NCBI GenBank assembly: GCA_030849075.1
Contig: JASAOO010003531.1
Location: 33,542-97,541 of the forward strand
DNA: 64,000 bases
Direction of reading: 5' to 3'
Origin: Zelonia costaricensis
Lineage: Eukaryota; Euglenozoa; Kinetoplastea; Trypanosomatida; Trypanosomatidae
Part shown: positions 19,356-32,100 of the stretch, in pieces
How the letters are laid out: the number at the start of each line of letters is the position of its first letter
Numbering within the stretch: position 1 is the first letter of the stretch
The notes under the pieces: generated by a model
Databases searched by the model: none
Told to the model about the DNA's origin: nothing
The model's input: only the letters and a program-made list of their open reading frames with translations
Made by a program: the position numbers and the translations under genes

Positions 19356-21608
19356 CTACGAGAAAAGATCGTCGAGCTGCGTGGGTCTCGCAGGGGGTGC
19401 CGCCGCTGGCACGGGTGGTGGGGCACGCGCGCCGCCGTCACCCCCGAAGAAGTCGTCGAACCCGCTCGACGCCGGCGGGGGAAGCGGCGCAGGTGGCGCG
19501 GTCTGGAACGGCGAAGCCGAAGCGGCTGCCGCCGCCGTCGCTGGTGGTGGCGGTGGGGCGGCTGTCGGTGCAGCCGGGAAGTTGAAGAGGTCCCCAAGCG
19601 GGTCGGCATGGGAGGCACCACCGTTGCGGGTGGCCACCGCCGCGGCGGCAGCCTCAGGTCGGGCCCCGCTGCCGTCGCCTGCGAACTCGAACGCGTCCGC
19701 CGGACTCGGCGCGGCCCCCTGCGCCCCCATCGGCGGCGTCGCCGGCACCTCGGCCACCTCGTCGTCCTCCGTGTCCTCCTCGTCGAGCTCCGCGTCGGCC
19801 AGGCCGTATGGCGGAAGGAAAGACTGGTAGGGCCGGGCAAACACCACCGCAGCAGTGTTGAGCGACTTCTTCAGGTCGGCCATCGTCATGGCGTCGCTGA
19901 AGGTGCGATCGACGTTCACGGGCACCACCTGCCCGTGCACCACCTTGATCATCTGTTCGACCGTCATGCCCTTGGACAGCAGCCGCCAGTAGGCGAACGC
20001 GCGGTCCCGCACGTCGGGGTCGTCGCTGTGCGTCGTGACCGTCTCCAATACGCGATTCAGCTGCGGCTCCATCGCCTGCGGGTCTCGCAGGAACATCTTC
20101 ACCACAGCGCTCAAGATGGCGAGCTGCACGCGCTGCTCCTGCTCCATGATGGTGTCGATGAAGCGCTGAATGATGCTCTTGCCGCTGTCCACGAAGTCGC
20201 AGTACTCGCCCAGCATCCACAAGAGCGACACCTTCGCCTCCTCCTCGACCACCTCGTCGGCGCCGTACTCGGCCACCAGCGCGTCGAGCAAGAGCAGCTC
20301 CGGGTACTTGCGCACAATGTCCTTGGCGGCGGTCAAGACGTCAGGCAGCAGCTCCGGCCGCTTGTCCACCAGCTGCATCAGCAAGTTCGCGCAGTCCGGT
20401 GCAACGGTGTCGACCTTGATGGCGAGCGACGCGATCGCGCGCACCACCTCGACGACAAACACCACGTCCACCCCCGAAGCGTACTCGGCCAGCTCCTTCA
20501 GAATCTCCGGCGCCGACGACGGTGTGGCGAGCTTCAGCAGGAGACGCAGCTTCTCGAGCTTGACAAATGGCGGGTCGCTGTACCTCACGTAGAAGGCGTC
20601 GAGGTTCGTGCGCAGCAAGTTTGGGAAAATCACGAGCAGCGCGTGGATGTTCTTGCACACAACGTACTGCGTCTCGGCGTCGCGCTTCGCCAGCGTCAGT
20701 AGGGCCGTGTTGACGCGCACGGTGCAGCGCTCGATCAGCTCCTGCGAGCACCGGCTGGCGAGGTTGGCGACGACCTTGATGGCACCCATCACGACAGCCG
20801 GGTTCTGGTGGTTCATGCGCGGCAAGACTCGCGTCACGAGCGTCTCGGCGCTCTCGTTGTCGGCCGGCCGCTGAGCGGCCAAGAGGTCGAGGATGAACTG
20901 CTGGCCCCACTCGTTGCACTCGGGCAGGTGGTAGACAAGCCGGTTCACCCAGTCGTTGCTGCTGTCCACCTTCTCACTGCCGTAGTCGTTCACCTCGCAC
21001 ACGACTGCCGCCGCGTTGGCGGCCACCATTGGGTTGTTGTCGTTGAGAAGCTCCACGAGGTTCTTCTTGAAGTCCTGCTGGTAGAAGAGATTCATGTCGT
21101 GGTGAAAAAGCTTGCCGAGGCCCATCGCGGCCGTCTTGCGCACGTAAGGGTCGGGGTCCGCCACGGCGCGGCGCAGCGGCTCCAGCGTGTACTCGAGCAC
21201 CGACGCGACGCGGATGCACATCATCGTGCGGACCGCCAGCGCCCGCACAACGGGTGAGGTGCTGGTCGTGTCCTGCAGAAACGTGTTGACGGCCAGCAGC
21301 GCCTTCTCCGGCTGCAGCCGCGCGGTGCTGAGCACGTACAGGTAGACGAGCTTCTTGAGCTCGAGGTCAGTGGACGGGCCGAGCTTCACGACGTCGACGA
21401 AGAGATAGCTGACGTCGCGGCCCATCGTCATGTTAGCGATAATGCGCTTCACCGCCGCCTTCTTGCGATAGTCGTCCACGCCGTTGAGGTCATTGCGCAG
21501 CTCCGCAAACTCGCCGCGGCGGGTCTGGGCAAAGTACTTGGATCCCGTCTTGGTGTCCTCGAGTCTGCGCTGAATCTTCTCCCGCGCCTTGCGGAGGAAG
21601 TTCTCCAT
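19356..21608 (-). CDS. AP1B1: AP-1 adaptor complex beta subunit (beta-adaptin)
   Basis: Large subunit of the AP-1 clathrin adaptor acting in Golgi/endosome traffic. The 750 residues begin with a short lysine/arginine-rich helix, then the adaptin HEAT-type trunk at about 1-605: ELRNDLNGVDDYRKKAAVKR, LKKLVYLYVLSTARLQPEKA, NTFLQDTTSTSPVVRALAVR and DPDPYVRKTAAMGLGKLF. These match the beta-adaptin N-terminus. The last 145 residues are acidic, then Pro/Ala-rich, with short motifs DLFNF, GFDDFF and a terminal LDDLFS that could bind clathrin or accessory proteins. I see no folded ear domain, which animal beta1 (about 940 residues) has. The ATG at 21608 starts MENFLRKAREK. Similarity could also suit beta2; the AP-1 label follows remembered synteny with T. 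brucei. Confidence 0.9.
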   Translation of the reverse strand: MENFLRKAREKIQRRLEDTKTGSKYFAQTRRGEFAELRNDLNGVDDYRKKAAVKRIIANMTMGRDVSYLFVDVVKLGPSTDLELKKLVYLYVLSTARLQPEKALLAVNTFLQDTTSTSPVVRALAVRTMMCIRVASVLEYTLEPLRRAVADPDPYVRKTAAMGLGKLFHHDMNLFYQQDFKKNLVELLNDNNPMVAANAAAVVCEVNDYGSEKVDSSNDWVNRLVYHLPECNEWGQQFILDLLAAQRPADNESAETLVTRVLPRMNHQNPAVVMGAIKVVANLASRCSQELIERCTVRVNTALLTLAKRDAETQYVVCKNIHALLVIFPNLLRTNLDAFYVRYSDPPFVKLEKLRLLLKLATPSSAPEILKELAEYASGVDVVFVVEVVRAIASLAIKVDTVAPDCANLLMQLVDKRPELLPDVLTAAKDIVRKYPELLLLDALVAEYGADEVVEEEAKVSLLWMLGEYCDFVDSGKSIIQRFIDTIMEQEQRVQLAILSAVVKMFLRDPQAMEPQLNRVLETVTTHSDDPDVRDRAFAYWRLLSKGMTVEQMIKVVHGQVVPVNVDRTFSDAMTMADLKKSLNTAAVVFARPYQSFLPPYGLADAELDEEDTEDDEVAEVPATPPMGAQGAAPSPADAFEFAGDGSGARPEAAAAAVATRNGGASHADPLGDLFNFPAAPTAAPPPPPATAAAAASASPFQTAPPAPLPPPASSGFDDFFGGDGGARAPPPVPAAAPPARPTQLDDLFS

Positions 21609-22446
21609 TGGACGACAGAGAGGAGAGGACCGGGGCAGCAGACCGTTGGGGCACGGGAAGGAGGGGGCACGAAACTAAAATGGAGGAGTGACGGCACCAC
21701 AACACGGAGGCACGGCAAGCAATTTCGTGATGCCGCAGTTGGTGGCACCTACAGTGTCCACGCGGTGGAGAAGAGGGAGGGGGTAAGGGCGTCGTGTCCT
21801 CGCCAAATGCGTCAACGACTCTCCGAGGGGATACTGCAGCTCTGCAAGGAGGAAGGCGGGTGAGGTGCCGCTTCCGTTTGCTTTCCAGTGTTTTTTTGTT
21901 GGTGTGCGGTTGTGTGAGGGCACGTGCCAAGGGGGAAGCACGCAATCACGGCACACGGAGAGAGAGAGGACAGGCAGGACGACATGACGAGTGAGAGGCA
22001 TCGGTGACTGCGATGGCACACCATTCTCTTTTTTGCTTATCCGTTTCCGTCCAGCCTCGTCTCTTTCACCGGACGAGAAGGAGGAGCCGCTCACTAAGAA
22101 GGACATGCGAAGGCCAGAGCTGAAGCAAAGCGCAGCAACGTCCGCCCGTGGAGGGGGGGGGGGGCAGGAAAGGGAGGAAGCGCACGCCAGTCTCCGTGTT
22201 TTGGCGGCGTGCACGTTGACCGTTGTTTGGGTGTTTCGTTTTTTTTTGTCTTCCAAAGAAACGGGTAGGGGAGGCCGGTTTTCACAAAACGGGCGTCCAA
22301 AGGAGCACAAGCACGACACGGCACCCCGGGCAGAAAAAAGGGCTCGATCGGGTGCGCGGTAGGGGGATGGGGTGGGGAGGGAGGACGCGACGACGGGACG
22401 ACGGGAGGGGAGGGGGGAGGGTGGCAGACTTGTTAGCAAGTCCAGC

Positions 22447-22460
22447 GGGGGGGGGGGGGG
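22447..22460. repeat. G14 homopolymer on plus strand
   Basis: Uninterrupted run of 14 G on the plus strand, so a C14 tract in minus-sense RNA. It lies within the presumed leader/3' UTR region upstream of AP-1 beta. Confidence 0.9.
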
Positions 22461-25400
22461 TTGGATGTCAAACGAGACAAAGGGGGCTGATGATGAGGAA
22501 AGAAGGGCGTGCCGCTGTGCGTCACCGCGTCGAAAGGCGTACGTGACTGCGGGCGGTACGCAGGAGGGGAGGGGGAAGGGGGGAATGGGGTCAGCCGCAC
22601 AATGCTGCAGGTGCCTCGTGCGGAGACATCAAGACGCCGGTGATTAGCAGCGCCGCACCTCGGCCTCTTTCCACCGCCTCCCCGTCGCCCTTTCCTCGAT
22701 CGCCGCAGCAGTGCGTGAGCGTCGAGTGCAAGAGGGTATGTCTGGCACTGGTTGCAGGCTTCGACGCTGGAAGGAATCGAAAGCAATCGAAGAGAGAAGG
22801 AGAAGCACCTCTGAATCGGCTGCACGGCCAAAGCCACCTGCGCACGGCGAGAGGCGCCTCAGGGAGGTGGACGATAAGGGCGTGCCGTCTCTGGTCCCGT
22901 GGCAACGCTGATGCGCCGGAGAACACACAACGTACTCGTCTACACGCACTGACGGAAGCCGCGCGTACAACTCCACAAACACACACACACAACGACACAC
23001 ACACACACGCACAAAAACTGCAGGCGGGTGTCTCAGCAGCACACGGCATCGTCGAGTAGGAGGTGCTACCGTGACTCCGCGCTATGTCGCTGCGTGTGGA
23101 GCCTTTCACAATCTTCTCTTGTTTCCCTTTTTTCTTTTTGCTGTTGTTGCGCTGTTTCGGTGGGCCGCGCGGCACGCGCACGCAGGGAGGCCGCAGCGCA
23201 TCACTCACTCACTTTCTGCCTTTCAACACAGAAGATGCGCGAACGATGAAATTGCTCGCGTCAGATGGCACACGGCAGTCCCGCACCACGACACGGTTGC
23301 TCCGCACGATGGAGCGCCCACGCACACGCCAAGACCCAAAGGCGAAAACATAAAGAGTGGAGGAAACACACACAAAAAAAAAAACGCTCTGGAGGAGACA
23401 GGGAGACAGGTACGGGTGTCTGTGGTATTCATACAGGGGGAACAAGGAGACGACGACGAGCGAACACGAGCACATTCGCGGAGAGGCATTCACACACAAA
23501 AGGTGGCACACAAACACACGCACTGAATCAGACGCCGCGCGCAGAACGCAGAAGAGGATAAAAACACCAAGAGACAAAGGTGCAGCAAGAAAGGAGAGAG
23601 AGAGGAAGCCGTGCACCTCTGGCGGAGGCGGTTGTCATGTGTGCTCGTTCACCTTCTTGTTTAGGGGGGGGGGAAGGGATTCATGCCAGTGGCAAAGACA
23701 CGCGTGCCTACGCAGACTGCGTGCCTTCAGCGCCCTCCCCCCGGGCTCCATTTTTTTTTTTTGCCACGCCTACTCTTGACTGCGGGCTGTAACAGAGGCC
23801 GGGGGGTGGCTGACAGGAATACACAGCCCGCCGGTCGCACGAACTACAGAAAACATGGAGCTTCTTCTCGAGAAAGCTACAAGATTCATGATGGGGTGCG
23901 CCGAAGGTAGCGGTGAGTCGATTCGATCGTGTGAGCAACATCTGTGCACACCGCCTGACACAGGCGTTAAGAGTAAAAAAAAGGGCGTACAAAGGAGGTA
24001 CAAAACACGTGACGTAAGGGCAGGGGCTCTCCACATAGCGTTCATATGGCTCTCTTGAGCTGACCCGGGGGGTCTCCACGTCGGCATGCTGGGACGCCAA
24101 AGAAGAAGACAGCGTCGGAGCGCTGCCGGGGAGCGGCAGAGGGTCGGGGCTCCACGACGTCTCCGTCCCCGGCGGTGCCTGACGGTGCAGAAGAGCGGTA
24201 CATTGGGGAGGAAAGAAGCGTGGCCGCAAAGCAGCAAGTACAGGCAAGGGCTTGGGGAAGGAGGAGCGGGGTCGATGAGCAGATAAGGCCCCACAGAGAG
24301 AGCACCGCATTGGCCGTGCCACGGCCACAACACTGAGACACCGTGTGCTCGAGCGGAGGCCGAGTCCCTGCCCCACGCGACGCGCGGCAGCGCAGTTTTC
24401 TTCTCACTCCACGGGAGGAACAAGACTCAGCTTGCGTTCATTCAACAGCTACGAAGGCGCGCGCCCGACGGGGCACCAGACCAGCCGTAAGAGTCAAGTA
24501 AAGGGTTGCGCACAACTCTTCATGTACATGCAGTCCTGCTGGGACCTCAAGACGTCGTCCACGACCCCTCGTCCGCATCACGCGCACACCGGCGCCACAC
24601 AGACGGAAGCTGGGGCAGCGGAAAGGACAGGGAGCGGGGAGTGCGGTGTACGAGGGCGCGGTGCTTGAGGGCGACGGGCGAGATTCATCTCAACGTGGAA
24701 GCTGAAAAGGCAAAGGAAAGCCTGAAAAAAGGTAGCCAAAAACGAACGTACGCCGTTGCGCCCAGGTACGTGACACCACATGCACTCACAAGCATGCACA
24801 AACAAGCACCCGTACACACATCAACATACACGCATGCAATCACACAAGCATACATCCAGATGACGAAGCAGAGCGCACATGACTACGCTGCACTGCGCAC
24901 TCAGAGCAGGGGCCACGAAAAAGAAAAAAAGAGAGGAAGCAAGGCAAGTTGTCCAGCGCGGCACAGCGCGAGTAACGTTCAGCGGTTCGGAAAAGAAGGG
25001 CTGAAGTAGAATGTGGGTTTGAAGTTTGGTAAGAGAGGCAGAGGGGGCGGGGGTGAAGGCAGCGTGGGCGACGCAGGTCGCATAGAGGAAGGTACACTCG
25101 CCACTTGCCTGCAGTCCAGCCGGCTGTGAGGAGGTAGAGGGACGCGTCACCGACAAAACTCGGTGAGACGAAACGAAGGCGAGAAGTCTCTACGAACACA
25201 GCAGGCCGCACACACACACACACTCATACACAGAGAAAAAAGCAGAGAACACAAAGCACCCGCTTGAAAGGCGGAGGAACACAGTCGCACGCGCCACGGC
25301 ACGTGCAACACACAGACACACAGACACACAAAGAGTACAACGACAGCAGGTGCACAACACGCAGGAGATGAAAAGCCGGCGAAGACGAGCGACCGAGGAA

Positions 25401-25661
25401 AGGGGGGAGGGAGAAGAGTATCCAAGGTTCAACGAGACACCAGCACAGCACACGGGGTAGACGGCACACCAACTGTGAAACAGAAGAGGCAGCGAGGAGA
25501 GACTAAAGCGGCCAAGGTGGCCGGGGACCGGGCGAAGGGTGGCGACGGTGTAGAGGGTGCATGCCCTGATCCGTTTCCATCTCTCCCAAAAGGGCCGCCA
25601 GGTGACCAAGGTGAAAAGCAAGAGAAAGAGAGCAAAAGACTGGCGAAGGCGCACAGACACG

Positions 25662-25685
25662 CACACACACACACACACACACACA
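25662..25685. repeat. (CA)12 microsatellite
   Basis: Uninterrupted CA repeat on plus within the gene-free interval; UG repeat in minus-sense RNA. Confidence 0.9.
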
Positions 25686-28600
25686 AACATGTATGGCCTC
25701 GCCGTGCGCATGTGAGACGCACAGCTTGCGACACGGGAGAGGGAGAGGGGAGGACGGGGCTGTGCGCTCACTTTCCGCGGTGCACTACGGCGGCGCAACC
25801 GGCCGCGCCCCCGCGCCGAGAACAGCCACACACACCACCGGCACGCCGCTGTCCCACCAACCACCGGCAACGGCGCTGCGCCGAGAGGCAGGAGGGAGGG
25901 AGGAGGCCAGCAAGAGGAGTGCAGATACGAGGGAGCACGAGGAGGAATGGAAAACGAAACAAAGCACAGGCAAAGACAACACCAACAGAGGGCTACGGTG
26001 TCTGGAAAAAAAAAAACGAGAAGGAAAAGGAATCGGGAGAGACGGGGCAGTGGAAAAGTGGGGGAAGAAAAAAGACTTCACGCAGCTGCGCTCAAGCAGG
26101 AACGGTTTTCTTCATTGTCGTCGCGAGTCTCACGAGAGGTATGGTCACTCGTGACAGTTAACTCTGCATCGGCTCAGCTACATCCAGCAGACGTGAAGTG
26201 AAAAGAACAGGTACGGTGGAAAGAAAGGAGCATGCAGACTAAGAGGAACAGGGAGGCACACGGTCGAAGAGGTTTGACGGTGCGATTGCGCTCTTCCCCG
26301 CCTTCCTCACGCGCTCTCGCCGACACTATGACGAAGCCCCCTCCGCAGACTTGCGACGCTGCCGCACGCGGCACAGACAACAAAACGCAGACACCTAGCC
26401 GCGACAGCGACGGGTCTGGGAGAGGCGGAGGCAAGCGGCGGCGGAGGGGCAGCGGGGACCTCCTCAGTGCCTCGGCACACAAGAACCACAACAGCAAAAA
26501 AGAGGCGTCAAGGTGGGATCGGTCAGCGGACAAAAGAGCAGAAAAAAAAAAGCGGCAAGAAAGCACATCGAGAGGGAAGGGGACGCCTGCACGTGTCACG
26601 GGAGAGGAGGAGCGCAAATGCACACACAACAAGCGAGAGGGGAAAAAAAAAAAAATAGACGGTGTGGAAGGAAGGAAGAGAGCGCGAGGAGGGGGAGGGG
26701 GGAGAGCGCGAGAACGAGGGCAAAGGGTGTCGCGTCTTCTTGCCAGCTGAGGGATCGAGGGCGCATACACAAGCAGATGCGGCAACAGTCAGCCTCGGCA
26801 GAAGACGGAGAACTCGAAAAAAAAAGGGAAACAAGGAGGAGGTGTGTTCGCCAAACACGCACACGTACACGAGCATAAATGAGAAAGAAGAGAGACAGTC
26901 GCAGAGGAAGCACACAAACACACTCAAACACACAGGCGGAGAAGAGAAGAACGCACACGTAGATGAAGGGAAAGGGGCAGAGCAATCGGCGAGGCCGCAC
27001 GGTGTTGGCTGCCCCGACGCGCACGCGGTGCTCCTCTGCCCTTGCACGGCGCACATGACCGTCTGTTGCAGAGAGGTCAACCTTGCACCGCACCTGCCAC
27101 AGCACACCAGTGGTGCGGTGAAGACGCAGGGCGGTGAAAGGCGGCACGTACAAACCTTCCCACCGCGCGCAAACACAAAAGGAGAACGCGAAGCAACCCG
27201 ACGCATTCGGCGTTGTCCGCCTCTCAGAGAAACTCCCAGCTACCGGGGCTATCCGTTGACCACCCCGCCTGGCTGATACCGCCCCCCTCTTGCCGCTGCC
27301 AGCAACACAGATAGCACGCATGAACGCTCAAGAAGACAGAACGAAGAGATGTCTGGGCTCCATGTCACACACCACCACACCCGCACTCACTGCGTGGAGG
27401 TGGCGGCCCAAAGACGCGTACAGGTTTACAACATGTAAGATTCAAAAAGGAGATGGAGACCAGCAACCAAAAAAAAGAAGACTCACGCACGGGAGAAGCA
27501 CCTCACCACAGGTGGCGCCTGTGGCGGAGAGGATCGAGGAGGTCGCAGGGGAAGGGCCCTGGAGCGCGGCTGCAGAGTTTGCGCACTGAGGGTAGATTCA
27601 CGCAAGAATGAACCCATCCTTCATGGAGGCTTCGGACTGGTTGAGAAACGCATGTTCCGTCGCTCCCGACATGGGCATCGATTCGCTTAACAATGAAGGA
27701 AAGGAGAGTAAAGAAAGCCTCAGGTGTTCGTGCGGCCGCAGCACACAGGAGAGGAGAAGGGGAATATCCCTTCGCCCTTCCTCGCGGCCTCCCCGCCGAA
27801 TTACGTTTCGGGCTGCGCTTCTGACGTGGTGTGCTGGCGTGTTTGGTTCATGCGTTCCTCTGTTTGTGCCCGGCAGCGGCACAGGGAGGAGGTAGGGGGT
27901 GGGAGAAGGTACGGAAAGCGGAAGTAAGATGGAGAGGCGGGCAAGACAAAAAAAAAGGGCACAACCAGGCGCGACGCCTCGGCGGCGAATAGAGACACAA
28001 ACCGTACGGCGAACACAACTCTCGCGCTGCTGGGCTCGCACGCGCCTCGCCGGCTGGCGAAGCGAGGACGCCGAAGCGGCACCACAACGCCTCAGTTCCG
28101 CCTACCAGTTCCTGCGCCCGCGCTTCCCGAATCCGCGCGCTGACTTTGGTGGCGGTTCTTCAATCGCGCACAGGTCGGCGAGTGGCGGGAACAGCGCGAC
28201 GACGCAGCAGACGCGCTCCAGTACCAAACAAGAAAGAAAAAGGCGGGCAAGGCTGGAAGGGCGCAACGCGGGTACCGCGCGCTCCGGACGTATACAGGCG
28301 AGGGAGGGGTCGAGCAACACTGATAGTGCGGCGCGACCGTCCACGCGATGGAGCCGAGCACGGCCATAGAAAAAAAAACAAGGAGAAGGGCGCTTGAGCC
28401 TCCTTCCATTGCGCGCAGGCGCCGCCACAACCCATCACAAAAGGAGAAGCCCCAGCTTCCCCCCATCGGCGATCCAGGTCACCGCAGCAAGTAGGAAACC
28501 AAAACACTGACGAGGCGTGCATGCACACGCTCGCGAGCCGGTCGTGGCACCATCCATTACCGACAACGCGTATACGAAGAGAATCTGGTTCCGCGTGATG

Positions 28601-29110
28601 GCCGTGCCACCGGCGATGCAGCAAATCACGCGTACTGGCTACTTCTGCATACAGTCCTGCGCTGACGGCACTTGGCGAAAGTGCGGTGCGCGCCCGATGC
28701 TGCGAGGAAATCCACAAAATAGCGAGTCCGGCCCGCAGCTGTGTGGACGAGCGTCCATGGAAATCTCACACGCGACAAAACAGAACAAAAAACACGCCCG
28801 GCGACGATACGCACCCAAGCAAGAGGAGAATAGAAGGCGCAGGGACGTCTTGTTACCGCAGCACGTCATAGTGAAATCACAAACTTGTCTCAAGGCGCCT
28901 GCAACGACTGTGCCTTGTGCATAGCTCCGCCAACATGGTGGCCCGCGACGCCGCGAAAGAAGAGAGGAAGCTGAACCGGCGGCAGTGCAGCGACACCTGT
29001 GGGCGGAAACGCGGGCTGCTCTGCACGTGATAGCGTCACAGGCGACTCAACGAAAAAACACGCTCGCTGTGCCACTGCGATAAGAAGATAACCCACGACG
29101 AGACGTCGCT

Positions 29111-29113
<3 letters not shown>

Positions 29114-29140
<27 letters not shown>
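29114..29140. repeat. (AC)13 microsatellite
   Basis: Long AC repeat on plus within the gene-free interval, with further short CA blocks to about 29200. Confidence 0.9.
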
Positions 29141-29141
<1 letters not shown>

Positions 29142-32100
29142 CAACCAGCCTAGATGAATGCACACACAGCAGGCCCTCGCACACACACACACACACGCAG
29201 ACGGGTAAGGACGGGCAACAGCACACAAGGGGGAGGGGAGGAGGGAGAGGGGGAGGGGATAACCAAAAAGAAGGAGTGAGAAGCATGTAAGGGAAAGCAA
29301 GAAACCAAAGAGACAAAAAACGGAAAGGAAGAGAGCAGGAAGCAAAACAAGAGATCAGTGATCAGAGGACGAGGGGAAGAAGGAGTTCGCAATCCGAAAA
29401 GGGCCTCCACCTACGTTGCCGCTCAACGGAGCTACCCCCCAGCAAAAACAAAAGCTAGAGAAAAGGAGAGAAGAAGGGAGCTGAGGAAGACAAAAAAGAA
29501 GGAGATGGATGAAGCAAGTGGAAAAGACGGAAACAAGAAGAACGGCGCAAAACTAGCATCCTAGAGGGCACAGGAGGGGAAAGCGAAGGGCTGGAACACG
29601 GAGCGGACACAGAAAAATCACGAGCAGAAGAGAAAGACAAAGCGAAAACGAGGGGGTAGAATGACGGAACACTGAAAAACAAGGAGAAGAGGAGGCACAA
29701 AAAAGGAAAAAGAAAACACGCGCACAAAAACCCACGCGGCAAACGTGGAAACGGCGAGCTGTGTGGCGTGTCAACCTAGCGAGGCGAGACCTCAGCTGAG
29801 GTTTAGCGTGCGAGGGGTGGCAAGAGCAGGGAAGAAGGCAAGAGAGCGTGCCGTCTCGGCTCCGGCTTGGTCCCGCTTGGTTCCCTTCCTGAGCTGGCTG
29901 CGCGGGGCCCTTTGTGGAAGCGACATCGAGTTGTCACCCATGGAAAAGTCTGGGGCGGGAAGCGAACAAGGACGCCAGAGAGGCGAGCCGTCACGCCCGT
30001 GCTTCCACACACGCGGTGACACCGGCCCGGCACATGTGCAAGCGCACACACCACACAGTCGGCGCAACCGTGACAAGGGCAGAAGAAGCAATGAAGCAGA
30101 AGCGTACACGCCATGGGGTTTGAGGAAAAAAAGGGGGGCGAGGACGCGCTACTAGAGGCCCTCGCAGTGGGAGGAGACCGGAAGGCAATGCGAGGTGCAG
30201 AAATGCCGGAGGATGGGGAGGGCGGAGGCAAGAGCGGGGGCAGGGGCAAGTGCGGGGCGGTGACCACGGAAAAAAGAAGGAAGAGGAAAGTGGAGCCTTC
30301 AAAGCCAAAGAGGACGAGGCACACGTAGTCACAAATGGAGAAGACAAGAGGCACGGCAATTCCCGAGCAGCATCGCGCGAAGAGAGCCGAGGGCAAAAGA
30401 GGGAAGAGGGGGAGGCCAAAGCCAAGCGTACACGGAGACGTGAAAAGAAAGAGCCAAATGCGCCGCACGCCGGCAGACACGGGAAATGGAGTTGAGAGGC
30501 GGGGAGTGAACCACGTATCCGGGGGCAGTTCGCAGATGGTAGTGAGGAGTGACCAACGGGGCAGGCGCCAAGCCGGGGACGGACATGTGGAGGGGCAGGA
30601 CAAGGACAGGAAACATGTGGAGCAGGGCCCCGTCCTCAGCGATGCACTGCCACAGTCGTTTCGTCGCTCTTGCGCACTTTTTTTCGTCTCCGCAGCGTCG
30701 CACTTGAAGTCTGTGCCGGTGATGCGGCGAGGGGTCGGTGCATTCTGGTGCTGCGTGGGGAGAGGAAGAAGGCGTGCGAGGGGGAGGGGGGAGGGGAGGG
30801 GAGGCACGTGTGTTACGCTTGCCGCTTTTCGTGGTTTCTGCGCTGCATCATCGCGCTGTGACACGAAGGGCACGGCTACACTCGCGCGCCACCCTCCGCG
30901 TTCGTGCCTTCGACTGGCTGCAGACGTGGACAGACACACACGCGCGCAGACCTGTACACCCGTGCGACGGTCGCTTCTGCGTGCGTGTGTTGACTGCAAG
31001 AAAGAAACCGGAGATGGCATGATGACGGGCGAGACGGAAAAACAGCAGTCAAGTTCCGAAACAATAATAAAAAAGGATCGAACATGGACTAAAGGAGAAG
31101 TGAAAGCGAAGCGCTCAGCCCACTGGAGGAAAAAAGGCGGAAAAGAGCCCGCGCACACCACGGCGCGCGAGAAAAACGAAGAGAGAGGCAGTGGCACACA
31201 GTAGGAGGGCGCTGTGCAGGGAACAGCGCTGATTTCGTGGGCGTCTGCTCGGTTGTGCATCTCCTCGCTAGCCTACCGAGGCACACAGCTGCGCAGATGG
31301 TGATGGGCCCTTGTGTGCGGCACCACCGGCGAAGAAAGAAAACGAGGTGCAGGGCGGATTCGGGAAAACGAGTGCATGTGCCACGACGCAAAACCATGTG
31401 CAAAACGTGGGATGGCGGCGGGGTCGTCCGCGAACGCACAGCTTGCCTTGTGCGCCCCCCACCCCATCCCGTTGAATGCGCGTGTGCCACGGTGCGCTGT
31501 TCACTCCGCGAAACGCATCGCATACCTTCAGCTGTTAGAGCTAAAAACACAGAAAAGAGAAGAGCAAACACTTTTGGCGGAATAGTTCACACACACACAC
31601 ACACACACATACACTCCCAACTCGCACGCACCCACGTAGAGAGGAAGAGGGGAAAAACACGCAAATGAAGAGGGATGACAAGGACTGGTACAAGGCGTGC
31701 TGCCGCAGCAGCGCTCGCGGGACTGACGGCAAAGAGTTCACTGCGTTCCAAGCGGGCCCGAGAAAGATGCGAAACGAGGAGACTGAAGGAGTAGCGCGCT
31801 TGGCGTGCTAAAGCTAGCTCAGGCGCTGGCCTGCCTCGATGGCGGCTCTTCGATTCCGACGCCTGAATGCTGAGGTTGTGAGACTGACCGTGTACCCGCG
31901 TCTAGACCATGAGGCGACCCGGAGACGAGGACAAATACTCCATCACGTGCGGTGAGTGTGTGTCGGGTCCAAAAGCCGCAAGCACAAAAAGAAATGGAGG
32001 CGCAAAGCGGAAAGGTGAGTAGTCAAAGCTGCGCTTTTTTTTTGTTGGTAGATGGAAAGGGAGAAGAGGCACACACAAGCAGCAAGCAAACCTAAGGGCA

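Noticed and set aside
22479..22495. TGATGATGA on plus as a possible snoRNA C box
   Set aside because: It is on the strand opposite to transcription, and no convincing D box or terminal stem was seen nearby.
30335..31204. 289-codon open frame on the plus strand
   Set aside because: Lys/Arg/Glu/Gly-rich translation of purine-rich DNA, antisense to the transcription unit, no family resemblance.
29803..31260. 485-codon open frame on the minus strand inside the 11 kb interval, starting at a true ATG
   Set aside because: The translation is Leu/Ser/Pro/Phe/Cys-rich with no domain, and third positions are not GC-biased as in neighbouring genes. It looks like chance openness in CT-rich UTR sequence.
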